Position numbers and translations under genes: made by a program. From the NCBI RefSeq assembly GCF_050436995.1, contig NC_134746.1, positions 12,832,501-12,896,500 on the forward strand: a DNA stretch of 64,000 bases, in the 5' to 3' direction. Origin of the DNA: Anticarsia gemmatalis (taxonomy: Eukaryota > Arthropoda > Insecta > Lepidoptera > Erebidae). Under the pieces are notes generated by a model. It saw only the letters and a program-made list of their open reading frames with translations. It was not told the origin of the DNA and made no database searches. Below, one piece after another: positions 32,912 through 46,700 of the stretch (positions are counted from its first letter, which is position 1; every line of letters starts with the position of its first letter).

Positions 32912-35900
32912 TTATTCTCTCCACTCCCTGGTCGCTTGGAAGGTTCGCACTTCTGATGATGTGAAAGTTGTTAAACCTTGAGGACCTGAAAAAGAGTTAT
33001 TCATTTGAAGAGTTAGTAAACATATTGCTGCATAGTCGAATAACAGCACGATTATTACAAGGCATCAAAACCCGTAAATTTATCCGAAAATATTGGTAGA
33101 CATGTTCTTTCTTTTTCAAAGTATCTTTTCATTAAATTAAGACATATTTCATACGAGTCTTTCGTCATAACTTTTTCAACCTGCATACTCTATGACCATG
33201 CGTTTTATGGGTGCTCTAAATGGATCCCAGTATGTCATTTATTTTACTTCTGCAAAGTCAAATTAGTTGGTATATCTTACCTCTGATCCTGCGTCCGGGT
33301 GTAGGTGTGACGTCACCCTCGGGAGCGGTCCACTGCTCCACCACCTCAGTGGCAGACCGCGCTAGAGACGGCTGGCTCACTGAGCGGTGCAGCGAGTTAC
33401 GACCCCATGACCTGGTGACACAACAAACAATTTAAGTATAGTATAAACAATAATTTTGTAGGTACTGCTTCGGAGTACGATTAATATTATTGAGAAACAT
33501 TTCCAAATAAGTTAATTGTCAACAGATCTTTTCAATTCTCGGTAATTCTACACCATTTTATTCACGAAGAAAATCAAAAGTCAAATGCCCTCGTAACCAT
33601 TTTTATATATTTTTAAAAAAATCTAGGCAAACAAGTAGTGAGTTTTGTTGACCAATCTCACACAGAATAACGACCGTTTTACCCGAAATCATTTGAGCAG
33701 TATACCAATTCTTTCCTTCACTGATTGTTCCTATTTGAACCTCATGTTTATTCCCACAAACTTACATAACTTGAATGAATACTCACTGGCTCTGATGGAA
33801 GGGGTGTTCAGAATCGCTATCATCATCATAGTATCGTCCGAGCTGAGTGCCCGCTGACACCTCGGAGTGTGTGTCCGCCTGCTCGCGCGCGTAGTCCACC
33901 ATCATCTCAGACATCGACCTGCAAACAAACAAATATATTAGATACAATTTATTACAGTCGGTACCATCAAGTATCGAGAGTTTGGAATACAAAACGTACT
34001 GCAAAAGTAATTCCTGCTCTGTCCGCTAGAGGCGCTGATCGGGTCATCATGAAAAAATTGTCGATAGTTAGCCGGTTATCGGTAGTTGAAAGAAGCATGT
34101 AATCGTCCTGCTGAGGTTAACTAAAGACTGCCTACTTCATTTTCCGACAACCATTTAAATTAAGTCGCACAACAATTTATGTGTATCAGTCAATAGCCGC
34201 ATACAATCCTTCTAAATGAGCAGTTTGTATTAAAACTATATCAGCTTAGCCTTTCTTTCAAGCTATGTTGGAATCGGCTTCCAGTCTCACCGGATGCAGC
34301 TGAATACCAGTGTTACACATGGAGCAACTGTCTATCTGATCTCCACAACCCAGTTACCTGGGATATAACGCGATACCTTTCGGTGAGACTGGTTGTCAGA
34401 CTTTTAAGTTTTATATAATAATTATAGCTAAGTTGTTGGTGTGTTTACCTCATATCAACATGGTCGCTGCGGTAGGAGGAGCGGCGTGATCGTTGCGGGT
34501 CGCGCAGTGACGTCGCGTCACTGTCGTACTCGTACAGCGTCGGCAGGGAGCTGCGACGAGAACGGGAGTCCCACTCGGTCTTCTTGCGGTAACGGTTCTA
34601 GAAAAAACAGGAATTATTTTTTTAAATTTTCATGCTGGTTTCGTCTCAACTGCCCAGAATGCCTCTGATGGCTTAAAACACTAATAGGTTTTTATCGTAA
34701 TTGTCTAAGCGACATTAAATGATTTACATGGGAAAAAACGGAAAATAATACTACAAGTTTATTGTAATCAGTTTTAAAAGTGGAGAAGTACTAATCAGGC
34801 AGGACAAAACTTTAAAGAGCTAATAACAATTGTTTCAATTTGATTCGTGAATAAACATTGGTTCGAAAGCTAAAAAGGAATCTGAGTCATGTTATATACA
34901 AGTGAGCCTACCTTGGGCTTGTCGGCGGGCGGCGCGAGTATGCGTATGATGACGTCCCACTTGTGCGGCGCGTAGAGCGGCGCGAAGCGGTGGTCGTGCG
35001 CCACGCGCGTGAAGTCGTCCCTGGTGCTGGCGGCGGACAGCGCGCGCCGCAGCGTGCTCTCGTGCGCGATGAGCTCGCGCCAGCGGAGCCGCTCCGAGCG
35101 CGTCAGCCGCCACGAGCGCTCCGTGTCCAGCAGCACCTGACACCACGGGGGAGATTCATATTGAATGCCAGACAATAATTCAAGCGAAGATCGAACCAAC
35201 CGATTAAATATTATAGATACCCTTGCATTATTAAGAGTAATGCAATAGCGATTGAAATGACCAAACACTTTTTGGTCTTGCTCAAATATGAATTGAAGTA
35301 ATTCAGTCGTTAAATGAAATTATAACATATAAACGTCTTATTCAATCGTACACTCGTGGACCTCCTGTTAAAAAGAATGGAGAAAATCACAAAAAACATT
35401 TCTACAGAACAAAAAACTTATCAAATCAGCAGCTATAATAAAATCTAAAAAGTAATTATTACCTCATCTTGCGCTTCAATCTTCAACACCCTGGTGAGTA
35501 CACTCCAGTTGGCAGGCACGGGCGGCGCGGGGGTCGGCTCCGGCACATCCTCGTCATCTTCGTCACGGAACAGAGGGTTGCGTGCTGGAGGCAGCTCCGG
35601 CAGGAGGGGCAGGTCGGAGGAGGCCTGGTACGACTGGCTCGACTGCTTGATCAGCTCGGGGGAGAACAGGTCTGGACCACCTTTGCCTGGGAAGAAAGGA
35701 TCTTTAAGTAAAGAACAGAATTGAAATTTCCAACTTCGCGTTAGATTTAACGCAGTGGTGGCTAATACAATACTGATTCTATTTAATAGTCTATAAGCTA
35801 ATGAGAAGTTAAGCAAAACCAAATTATGTATAAAAATTCTTGCATTCACCACAACATATAACTTTATTATAATCAGAAACTCCGATATCTTAACCTTTTA

Positions 35901-38900
35901 ACATTGGAGTATAACGAAAATCACAAAAAATCGCATCCAAACATCGTTATAACATCCAAAAAAAAGACGTAAATATTCATAGCAGGTACAATTTCTTACC
36001 GATATATTTCTGCGGCGGCAGTGACAGTGGTACTCTCTCCATCTTGGGCGTGAGCGTCATGCCCGACGCGCTGCTGATGTCGGAGAAGTTCTCCCACTGC
36101 GCCTCCGGGACCGTGTGGTTGCGGATTGTCACGTCAAACTGTGGCGGGGGAGCTGGCACCTGGACAACCAGAATATTTTAATTGGTACTTATAATTTTTT
36201 TACAGCAATTTGAAAGAAGTACTCTGACGTGTACAATCTACTCAAGTGCATCTAATACCCAAAAATATGCAGAAAAAACTATGTCACTGCTACCCTACCG
36301 ATACAAGACTAAATATCAAAGTAGAAGAGACCTAAATCCTCCAGAGGAACTCGATATCGATGTTTTGGTGGATGAAGATTAAAACAAAATTATTAACGAG
36401 AAGTCTAATTATTTATGCGTAGTGTTGATGATTTGTAGTTAGGACAAGGACTGAGTTAAGCCATACCTGTTTGTATTCCGTGACGAGTCTCTTGTGACGC
36501 TCGATGTCTTCGATGGTTTTCTTTTCCGTGATGGTGCGGAGGAACACGTCATCCACGACATGAGAGGTGATCTCCGGTTTCCTGTAAATGCAAAATAAAA
36601 TTTACTATAAGAAACAGTTATAGCACATCGACCATTTCAACTGCTTACATACTCTACTTTGACACCAGTTTTTGAGTTGACTAAACATAATGAAAAAGAA
36701 TCACGACTAAATTTCTTAGCCTCCATCTGCATCATCCTACAAAGATAAAGAATCGGTACATACCTGGCCGGCATGATGGGTGTCTCCGGGATGGGCTCGA
36801 GGCTCTCCATCAACATCTCCTGTTCCTCAGTCTCCAGACGCTGGCTCATCATAGGAGGTGGCGGAGGAGGTTTCTGTACAAGAACCGAATGTTAACTTAA
36901 AACGGCATAAATGGATACGGTTTTGGAAAAGCTTTTTTCATCAAGAAGAATAGTCTTTTTGATGAAATAGCTAAATATATTATTGCTTTTTTTCTGTCGT
37001 GTGTATGCAAATAAAAATATCTTCCGATTGCTAAATTAAAGTTTGTTGTCAAATTACTATAACTCGGCCGTTACAAACGTGCGAACAACGTCATAATCAA
37101 AAGAATCATAGGAATGTGACAATGTGTAAGTGCGAACGAGAGACTGCGATAAAACGACATGACTTACTTCACACGTTTGAAATGGCCCTAGTATAGTTAT
37201 TATATTCATACATCAAACATACATAAAACAGGACCTCGCATTTTTAATTAATTAAAATAAAGAAAAAAATATTTTGTCTAATGCTTATACTGACTTGAAT
37301 ATCAATTTGAAAGTAGGTAAGAAGATATCGAGAAACTCTTCGGTAGCCGTTAACCCATTTTTTTATTACCCCCTTATGTTTCCCACTGCTGGGCAAAAGC
37401 CCTCCCTCTTCCAAACCTGTTGGTCCTGAGCCATATTCCGTCAAAAAATCAATGAATCATTTAGCAAAATTCTTAAAACCGTTTTCTTTTACAACATACC
37501 TTGATATGGAACATCCTAGCGTGTGAGCTGTCAGTGACTTCCGTGACAGAGTGCGTGTCTGTCATCTCAGTGTTCAGCGAGACGATGGACCTCGGCCGCC
37601 TCGACCACTCCTAGTTAGTCACACAATGATCGTGGTACGGTTATCGTGAATAAGTGATGTTAATACAAACTGAGACAATGGTTCTATCTCTTTTTAACAT
37701 GAGGAAATTGTGTGTTGAAAAGAGATAGAAATTGAGAGCGTTTATTATGAAGGGTTTTTTGAATTCTGTGAGTGGTTGTGAAAATGTTTGAGTGCATCGT
37801 AATGATTTTTACCCGACTGTGAGACGCAAAGAAGGGTAATGTTTTTATGAAGGTGTAAGGAATTGTACGAGTGTTCTTTTTATCATTACGATTAATTTTG
37901 ACTTGAAAGAGTGCTTATGTAAAATTGTGTTTGTGATTCGTGCTCGTAAGTTATTGTGTAACAAATATTAAATCTAAATTATACTAGACCATGCATCATT
38001 AAATTAACGATACTTTTGTTGTTGATATTAATATGATCGTCACTTTTTCACAAAATCTATAGGAGATAATGTCAAAAGTGCATTCAAAGTTAATTCAAGG
38101 ATTTATTAATAAAAAACTCAGATATTGATATTGTATTAAAACAAGTGAAGAAATTAAGTATAATAGAACTTCGGAACGACTGACTGAACTCTTTCTCGAC
38201 AAGGCTTATATAAACCAATATATTTTAATCAAGAATACTAGCTGAACTTTTGTCCTCGCAAAATATCAATCAGGCGTAACCAAAATATTAAAAGAATAAT
38301 CCTAACCCCCGCTTTCTGAGATACATTTAGCGGTAGTTTATCTATTCAAACTGTCATCTATATATCTCGCTAAAACTCGTGAACGGCTGGACCGATTTGG
38401 CTAATTTTGGTCTTGAATTATTTGTGGAAGTCCAGAGAAGGTGTAAAAGGTGAATAAATTTAAATACTCCGTATTAAATAAAAACAAGAAAGCGTGAGCG
38501 GAGCTGCGCGGGGCAGCTATTGTTTACATAAACTTAAACGCTATTGTATACATAAACTACCGCTAAATGTACCTCAGAAACTGGAAGTAAATCGTGCAAT
38601 ATTAAAACCCAGTATTATCCATAAATAACACTCTCTATAGTAACGGCTACATACCTGTTTCTCTCTATGTACTTGCGAGTAGACGGCGGGCGGGCGCGGC
38701 GGGCGCTCGGGCGGCGGCAGCTGCGACGCGCGCGCTGGCAGCGGCAGTGCCACCGGGGATACTGTGCGGACTGACTCTTGGCGTTCGTGCTCCTCTGTCA
38801 TTAGGGTTTGTCTGGAGAAGAATAGAGTACTTATTTAGGCTATTTGACTCACGATAGATTTAGCCGCAGTCTTCTTCTTATCGTATGGTTTGCGGTCAAC

Positions 38901-40799
38901 CTAGTGTCAACGTTGTTCAAGCCGCCTGGAATGCCTTTGACTTGGCTTAACGACTGTTATCTTAGTAGACAACAACCGGAACCGACTTTTTACGTGCCTT
39001 ACGACGCACGGAGACGCCCAGCTATGCAATCACCCATCTAAAGAATGACCGCGCCCACGGTTGCTTCACCCACAGATCGTTGTCAGACCGGTGAGCGCAA
39101 CTCAGACCGGTGGCTATAGGCGCCTCAATGCCTTAATGGCTATAGCCGCAGTGCTACGTTGGACTTGTGTATAGCAGGTAGGGAATGCAATCCCGACTCG
39201 AGATCGTCAACTCGAGATCCCTCGCGATCAGAAATATCAATCCCGCGGGATCCCGAGATTTTCGGGATCCCGTCTAGTTAGTAAAAATAATACAATTCGA
39301 ACGGCTTGTTTAATGTAATATGTGTGTGATAGTGTGGTGAATGCAATAAATTATTATTTGAAAGAAAATAAAAGCCTTTATTTTTCAATATTACTAACAA
39401 CGTAACATAATTAACAGGTGTAATAACATGAACATAATCAAAAAAGTAGGTGTAGCTCCAGGAGATCAAAATAAAAAGTAATCACATGGCATTTTGAAAG
39501 TAGCCTCTTAAAATACAAAGTGTATCAATAGTACGAGCTTCTAATCGGCATCTTAAGTCTATTGCAATGTAGCCAACTGCTGAAAATGCCCTCTCCGACA
39601 ATCCCGAACGGGATCTCGTCATATTATGCTTCGGGATTGATCCCGAAAAAATACACGGGATCTCGCGAGATCGGGATCCCGCGAGATCGGGATTGCATTC
39701 ACTAATAGCAGGTGAAGTCGCACCAAAATACACAAGCTGCCTAAATAAGTGCAAGGATGGTAGTTTAATTTGTATTGGTAAGTATAGGCCTTTTAGGCCA
39801 CGAATGAAGGTGTTACTTCGTGACAAATATTTCTGTCTAACGGCAACCGAATATAAGTAATCTGATTAAACTGAAAAAATATGAATATGTGGGATAAATT
39901 TCATAATACAATTGAGAATAAAGCAAGGGCAATCAATAACCCACATTAAAAGCTACCAATTTTAATGTCACCTGCTGTTCCCGAGATGGCGCTAGTAGTA
40001 GTTTTATATGTTGATTGTAACTTTATTTAGCAGACAATATTGATCTGCAAGTGATGAGAAATAAAGGCTTACCTCATGCTACCACCATCAGTCTCAGTAG
40101 CAGTGATAGTGGAGGGCGGTGAGGGCGGCACGGGAGGTCGTTGTACGCGCACTCGCACGTCGAACGCGGGCGCCGCGCCCGACACCAGGCGGGCGTTTGT
40201 GGCGAGTGTCTCGCGGGTCTCGCCGTAACCTGTATAATAAGAATATTTGTACTATAGAATAGTTACGACATAGAATAATTAGAAAATTTGTTTATGTAAC
40301 TTATAAAGTTACATTAACTTGTCTCTTGTTTGATTAAATATTCATACCAATAAGGGTATTCAAATATTAGGGTAGCCTGTCTGCTATGCTTTCACAGATA
40401 AACGAGAAGTATTAAGGCTATATTGTTTTAGGAAAACTACCCCTAAAGTTATAGGAGGCGCACGCGGGTCGGTAACTTTTAATGATTTCTAAAATAGACT
40501 TAGTAAAGAACGATAAGGAAAGTGATTTCAGATACAGAATTTTATAAACAGTAATTATCTCTGGTCTTTGCCTAGCCCTATGGGAAAAAAGCGTCATTTT
40601 ATGTATGTATGTTTTATAATCAGTCAGTTCTTACCTTCGCTATGATAAGACTCGTCCATGGTGAAGGCCTGGTTGGTGTGCGTGGCCTCCGCCTCGCTGG
40701 GCGTCTCGGAGGGGTAGTCCGACGGTATCGTGTCTGATGCCATGCTCACTGCTTCGGCCGCTGGTGGGTATACCGGGTGCGCTCGCGGGATCTTCACCT
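32912..40799 (-). CDS. ZP gene exons 6-18: cytoplasmic tail
   Basis: Thirteen exons encode most of the intracellular region of about 660 residues. Parts are disordered and Pro-rich: LPPPERPPRPPAVYS could bind SH3 or WW domains, and KPPPPPPMM could bind EVH1 or profilin. More structured parts are the helix of exon 36581-36467 (EKKTIEDIERHKRLVTEYKQ) and exon 35136-34912, a basic helical segment ending KWDVIIRILAPP. Exon 34597-34449 is Arg/Ser-rich. The last residues are QATREWRE before TAA at 32914-32912. The composition suggests a cytoskeletal or scaffold-binding role, by inference only. Confidence 0.85.
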
Positions 40800-43700
40800 C
40801 TGTGGAAAACGTATAAGGTTTAGTATTGTTTGTATTTAAAAAAGTTTTATAAGTGTCCGGCTACTGCCAGATACTGGTCTAGTCAATTTCATTCTGCTAA
40901 TGAGAACATATTAAGAGAAATTGGTAAGCCCCTAAAGTGGCCAACTTTGAAATAGAACCCAAACTTGTAATCAGTAAAAAAAATACTCTAAGATTATGAC
41001 CAACTACACTACAGTGATCAGTGGGCCACTAAAACACGCGCCTATAATTCAATATTATCTTACAGAATAGTGGTCACCGGTCTCGTTTCAATGAATGTCA
41101 ACCGCATGTCAATGTCAAAAATCTTTAGTTTACCAATATTGTTACCAAGTTTGACAGTTACTTAGTGAACACAATTGTTACTAGGCCGCGGAATAATTAG
41201 TTTTATTAACATATTGGCAAAAGTTAACCAGGCTTTTACCCAATTTTGCGTTAATGCGTAACCGGGCTACAGTTACTCTTAACTTTGGTAGGCTGATGTT
41301 TCTTTCTTAGGCTGCGTTTCCACCAGAGATGTGCGATGGAAATGTGTCGTGCGAGGATGTCTAGCTGTGCTGTGAAAATGTGTGGGTGTTTCCACCAAAG
41401 CTGTGCGATGAAAATGTGTCTACGAGGATGTGTAGCGGAACTGTGAAAATGCGCATTATGTGTGGTGCTGATGCATTCTCTGTAGTGAGTGTCTTCCTTC
41501 TTGATAATGTTCTCAATCAAATTGTGTAACTCATAAAAGTTACTTCTAGATACTCGATAAGAATTTTCGAATATTTCATCATCAGCCGTATAAAAAAAGG
41601 TAAAGAATTCTCCATGTAAACGATGATATTTAATATGGTTACGTATCCAAAACCTGTGTGTTCTTCTATTGTTTAAAATTATAGAACTAATAAACTCCGT
41701 ATCTTCTGCTTCCATTTCTTCATCGCAAATTGTTAAATATAAAAGTATCTTCTTTTTCCAATTATCCATATCTATTTTACGCACTTCTACTTTCAACAAA
41801 CTCCGTCTATGGACTGGCTGGTACAGTATGCGCAAACCTCGCAACACATCCTTCTCAACACATCCCTCGCACACATCCCTCGTACACATCCCTCGCACAC
41901 ATTCCTCGCTTGTTTTGTATGCGCAAAAATCTAGCTCCGCTGAGCCGTTTCCACCAGAGCTGTGCTGACCGAGGCGAGGTAAATGAAGCGATTCTATTGG
42001 TTCTTTACAAACACATCCCTCGCTACGCATCCTCGCACATCTCTGGTGGAAACGCAGCCTTAGACTTTTATTCCTTAAAATTATAAACTAGACCATTTTT
42101 TGTCTACAGATCCAAATCCTGTTGAGTCATTTAAGCCACCAGAGGTCAGGGGTCAAACCATGGTTTGTCGACTAAAATCTTATTTAAAAATTACAATGAT
42201 CTTTTTCCTTTAAAGCGACTAGACACGCGAAACAATATCCACGACAATGTTACCGCCACTGATCACTAGTCGTTTACTGACCGACGCTACAACTGACTGT
42301 GTCGCTGAGATCAATGTTTCAGCACAGTATAACACCAAATATATACCTTTACATTAATCTAAATTAATCTGTATTGTCCTCACCTTGTATACTCTCCCTG
42401 CTGACAATAGAAGCTGAAGAATCATCAATGAACCTCCTCGGCGCGGGCAGTGCTCGCCTCCTGAGACACAGGTACGATACTCCGAGACCCAGGAGTAGCA
42501 GCGTGAGGAACAGGATCGCGCAGATTATCATCAGGATGTGCGTGCCTGCTAGTGGAGCCTTCGCGGGGAGAGGACCTGGCTCTGGGCTGTAGGGAAAATT
42601 CGGTGTTAGTTAGTAATATTAGTCTTCTCTCTTATATTTTATCACGATAGTACACATTGAAGCTGGCCAACGGCATTCTAAGGAGTTTTGATAAACACTT
42701 GGTACAAGAATACACTCTTTTCGGGCCCTCTTGTAGAGCTGTGGGACAGTAGTTCTAGTACTGACGGCTTTACATACTCTCTGAAAGGAGTATTCCTATA
42801 CGTATTTCAAGAGCACCATAAATTTATTACTAAAAAATATTAATCTTAAGGATTAAGTGAGGATCTTTTGATGATATTATCAGAGATTTGATTTCGAGAT
42901 GGCTGAAGACTAATTTTGTACATAGATGCAGAAACCAGATGCAACGCTGCTATATATATAACAAGCATAGTAAATATACTCACGTATTAATAAGAGGGAT
43001 GGGTACAGGTTTGGGCACGATGGGCGGAGGATAGCGGCACACGATGGTGATGACCTCGTCTCCGTCCATCTCCAGGCCAGGGTGGAACCGCACCACGATG
43101 TTGTTCGTGAACACTCGGAGAGGATCCTAGGAAAAAAGTATTTAGTTAAATTTCGTATTCATACCCCATAGAATAGATTGTATGCCATCTTCCTTATCAA
43201 GGCGAACGGTTAGATAAATTATTATGTAATTAATCAACTCTATTTATGTGTTAATGTAAAGAAAGTATTTGTCGTTTCCAAGACGCTTTGGCAAACATAT
43301 GATTTTTTTATTTAAATTGAAGAGACGGCAACCTATGGTGAGTAAAGGCCGGAATTCCGTTGGAAAGGTCGGGAGTTTGAATTGTCTTCTTTAATATACG
43401 TTTGAGGTGATAATAGAAATACCAATATTGCTACTACTACTAACTACTACTAGTAGTAACTGTAATATTGCTATAATAATATTTCTAGAACATTACCTGT
43501 TTAGTACCACATCCTTTGAGCGGCAGTTCAAGTTTGTACGACAGCGCTCCTTTACCGCGCACTTGACATGCGGAGTTTCTGTCGAAGTCCGCGTACGCTA
43601 TGCCGTAGAATTTCTCGTTGAATTTCATTTCGATCTAAAATTAAGGAACAATACATCTTATTTGTTATATTTAATAAAAGTTATGGAAACAATATCAAAG

Positions 43701-46700
43701 TTTTGCTTAAAAAAATTAGCTGCAGTACCTATTTCAAAAATTAGACGTATTTAACCTGACTACATCTAGAAAATGGTCATATCTCCAAAAAATCTTACAG
43801 CACATATTTTCGCATACAAATATCGGTCAAAGAAACTGTTTGCCTGATTCACTGAACGCTCTAAGCGAGTCTGAATGTCTTCAATATCCTAATTCAAAAT
43901 TATAATGTTCTGTGCAAAGATAAAAAACCAATTTATAGCTAGGATAGCTGTTTTCTGAATAAAAATATTTTAAACTCCACTCCCGTTACTTGTTTTCAAA
44001 CTCCCGTTTTCTCTTATTAACTCGGGCTATAAACTAATACAAGCCTCTAGTTCTTAGAACTATAAAGTCAATAGTCAGCAGATAACGAGATAACCAAAGC
44101 GACAAGTTTACAAGCGACTGTAAGGAATTTCACGTATCTAAAGGTAACATTCGGTTCTTAGCGACCGCGACGCGCGACCGCGACCCGCGACCGCGACCGG
44201 GTCGCGCGACCCACTGCTTAGTATGGATTTATATGGAGTACTAAACAAATCTAGCGACCGCGACGCGCGACCGGTGGGCGCGGCTAGAGAGCAGAGTGGG
44301 TCGCGCGACCCGGTCGCGGTCGCGGGTCGCGGTCGCGCGTCGCGGTCGCTAAGAACCGAATGCTACCTTATGGCACAAATCTTTGTCGATATACTACTGC
44401 CATCTAGTATACCACGGCGTTTACTTGCTGAAGGACAAGTCTGTAGAAACACAAGCATAAGGATTAAGTGAAAAAAGCGTAAATAGGGAAATAATGATTT
44501 AAGTTTGAAGAGAGGTAGAAATTGGAAGGTCCCGAGGAGGACCAGTTTTTTTGAGCGGGAGTCCGTCGTTGAAAAATGTAGCATACAGGGCTTCAAATAC
44601 CTAATTTTTATTAAATTCTAGTATAGACTTTTTCGACACTAGTTTTATGTATTTTTAAACGGCCGATTTCTTACAGATTAGAATACTTTAAAATTTTGTA
44701 TTTATTAAGGAATTTAGATGCTATTGTTTGTAGGACATGTCAAGAATCTAAAGTTAGTACAGCGTTTATCCATTCTTTCTATGAACAATACCTTGTAATT
44801 ATTAAAGCCCTAGTAAACGTATACATAAAAAAGAATGTCGTTTAGGCTCTAGTGAACGACTATATTGAATTTAGTTTTACCAGGAATATCTAACAGGCGA
44901 ACATCATAAATAAATAACTACTAAATGGTATCATATATCATAAGTTATTGCATAGTATGAAAAAACTATGTGAAACTTCTAAACACATATTATATATTTA
45001 ATTCCGTAATCGAACAATAGATGGCGCTATCACATTGAACATGTATCGCAGACAACAATAGCGTGAATATTTAATTGATTCACACAATTTTAATAAATTC
45101 ATTACAAGATGATATTAAAGAAACGTTATAAAAACTAGGTAAAGTATGTAATAACATCACGCCTGTTATGCCCAAACGTGGAGGCAGACGTGTCTCCTAC
45201 ATTTCGCCTTATACAATTTTAGTCCTACGTAATAGGGGGGAGCATGTTGCCTTATACCGGACACGTTATCAAACTCTGAGAGATTATGAAAGTAACCTAT
45301 ACATTTAAAATTATCTTTTATAAATGAGAAAACAACAATAGCAGTTTGCCCGACCAGAAAATCGTTCCCTAGTTATTATCAATCGTGTATATGTTACTGT
45401 AAAAGCCCGAACTGTGGTAAATCCTAAGATTTTCCGGTAAAACCTAAGATTTACCAACTCTCAATGGTAAAAGTCCGAACAAGCCAGAGTTTAAAAACTA
45501 TGTTACGATATATAAAAAAATCCTTCTTCATAACTATGTTTATAACTATTTCACGGTATAACTATAAACAGTGACATAGTTATAAAGAAAGAGTTTTGGG
45601 CAAAACGACATGGGTAGGTTAGGTTAGAAGGCTAAGGTGGGAGCGAGCGAAGCGAAGCTCCCACCTTAGCCTTCGTGGTTATTTTTTTTTAACCACCCAG
45701 AAGGAGGAGCCCCGCGAAGCGGGGCTCCGGCGACATCTCGACATCATCAAGGGAATATAGGTAAAAGTTCGAAATAAAAGAATTATTCGGACTTTTACCA
45801 TTGCGAGTTGGTAAATCTTAGGTTATACCGGAAAATCTTAGGATTTACCACCGTTCGGGCTTTTACAGTAACATATACATGAACAACTTATTATACCTTA
45901 AGTATGAGCAGTGATAGCCGAGTGGTTTAAGTTGGCACCTCCCACGCAAGTGGTCGCAGGTTCGAATCCAAGGCAACACACCAATGACTTTTCGAAGTTA
46001 TGTGTGTATTAGAAATAATTGTCACATGCTCCAACGGTGAAGGAAAACATCGTGAGGAAACCTTGCATGCCTAAAAATTTGTTTAATACATTTATTGAGG
46101 GCATGCAAAGTCCCCAACCCGCACTTGGCCAGCGTGGTGGACTCAAGGCCTAACCCCTCCCTCATTACGGGAGGAGACCCTTGCCCAGCAGTGGGACATT
46201 AATGGGTTAAATTTATTTATTTATTTATGAAAAAGTGTATAAAATACGCCCACTTTTTCACGCCCGCTTACTTAAATCGCCCCTTTGGTTAAAATGTTGC
46301 AATGGCCGAATTCTCAAACTGATTGAGAAGTCATGCATGCCCGATCAAGGTAATACCCGAGCAAATCATATTAGATATTAATCGTGCGACTCGAATATTT
46401 TGAAAGAAAACGGTAGCTTCTATTTAGCATACACCCACGATAACGAACATTTTTATATTTTTCTGTAACTTCGAGCATGTTATAATAATCAAATTTTCCG
46501 AAATTAACACTCTTTTCTTTAATGAGACGCGCCTATTACCAAATATCAGGCACATTACATAGCCGAATTACTTGCAATACATTTTTTTCCCGATAATCCA
46601 CCAATTTACATAGTCTAATCAAAGACTCTTTCCCATATAAATTATATCTAGTGACCATATAAAAAGAAAATCTCATTACCGTCCCACAGCTGGGCAAGGG

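Noticed and set aside
35469..35724. Plus-strand frames over ZP tail exons (also 34963-35178, 54160-54438)
   Set aside because: These mirror true minus-strand coding exons with high GC or conserved codons.
40960..41060. Possible MITE with GTGGTCACCGG-like ends
   Set aside because: No convincing inverted partner or target duplication was found.
45907..45980. A real tRNA gene
   Set aside because: The tRNA-like head continues directly into a SINE body found in several other copies.
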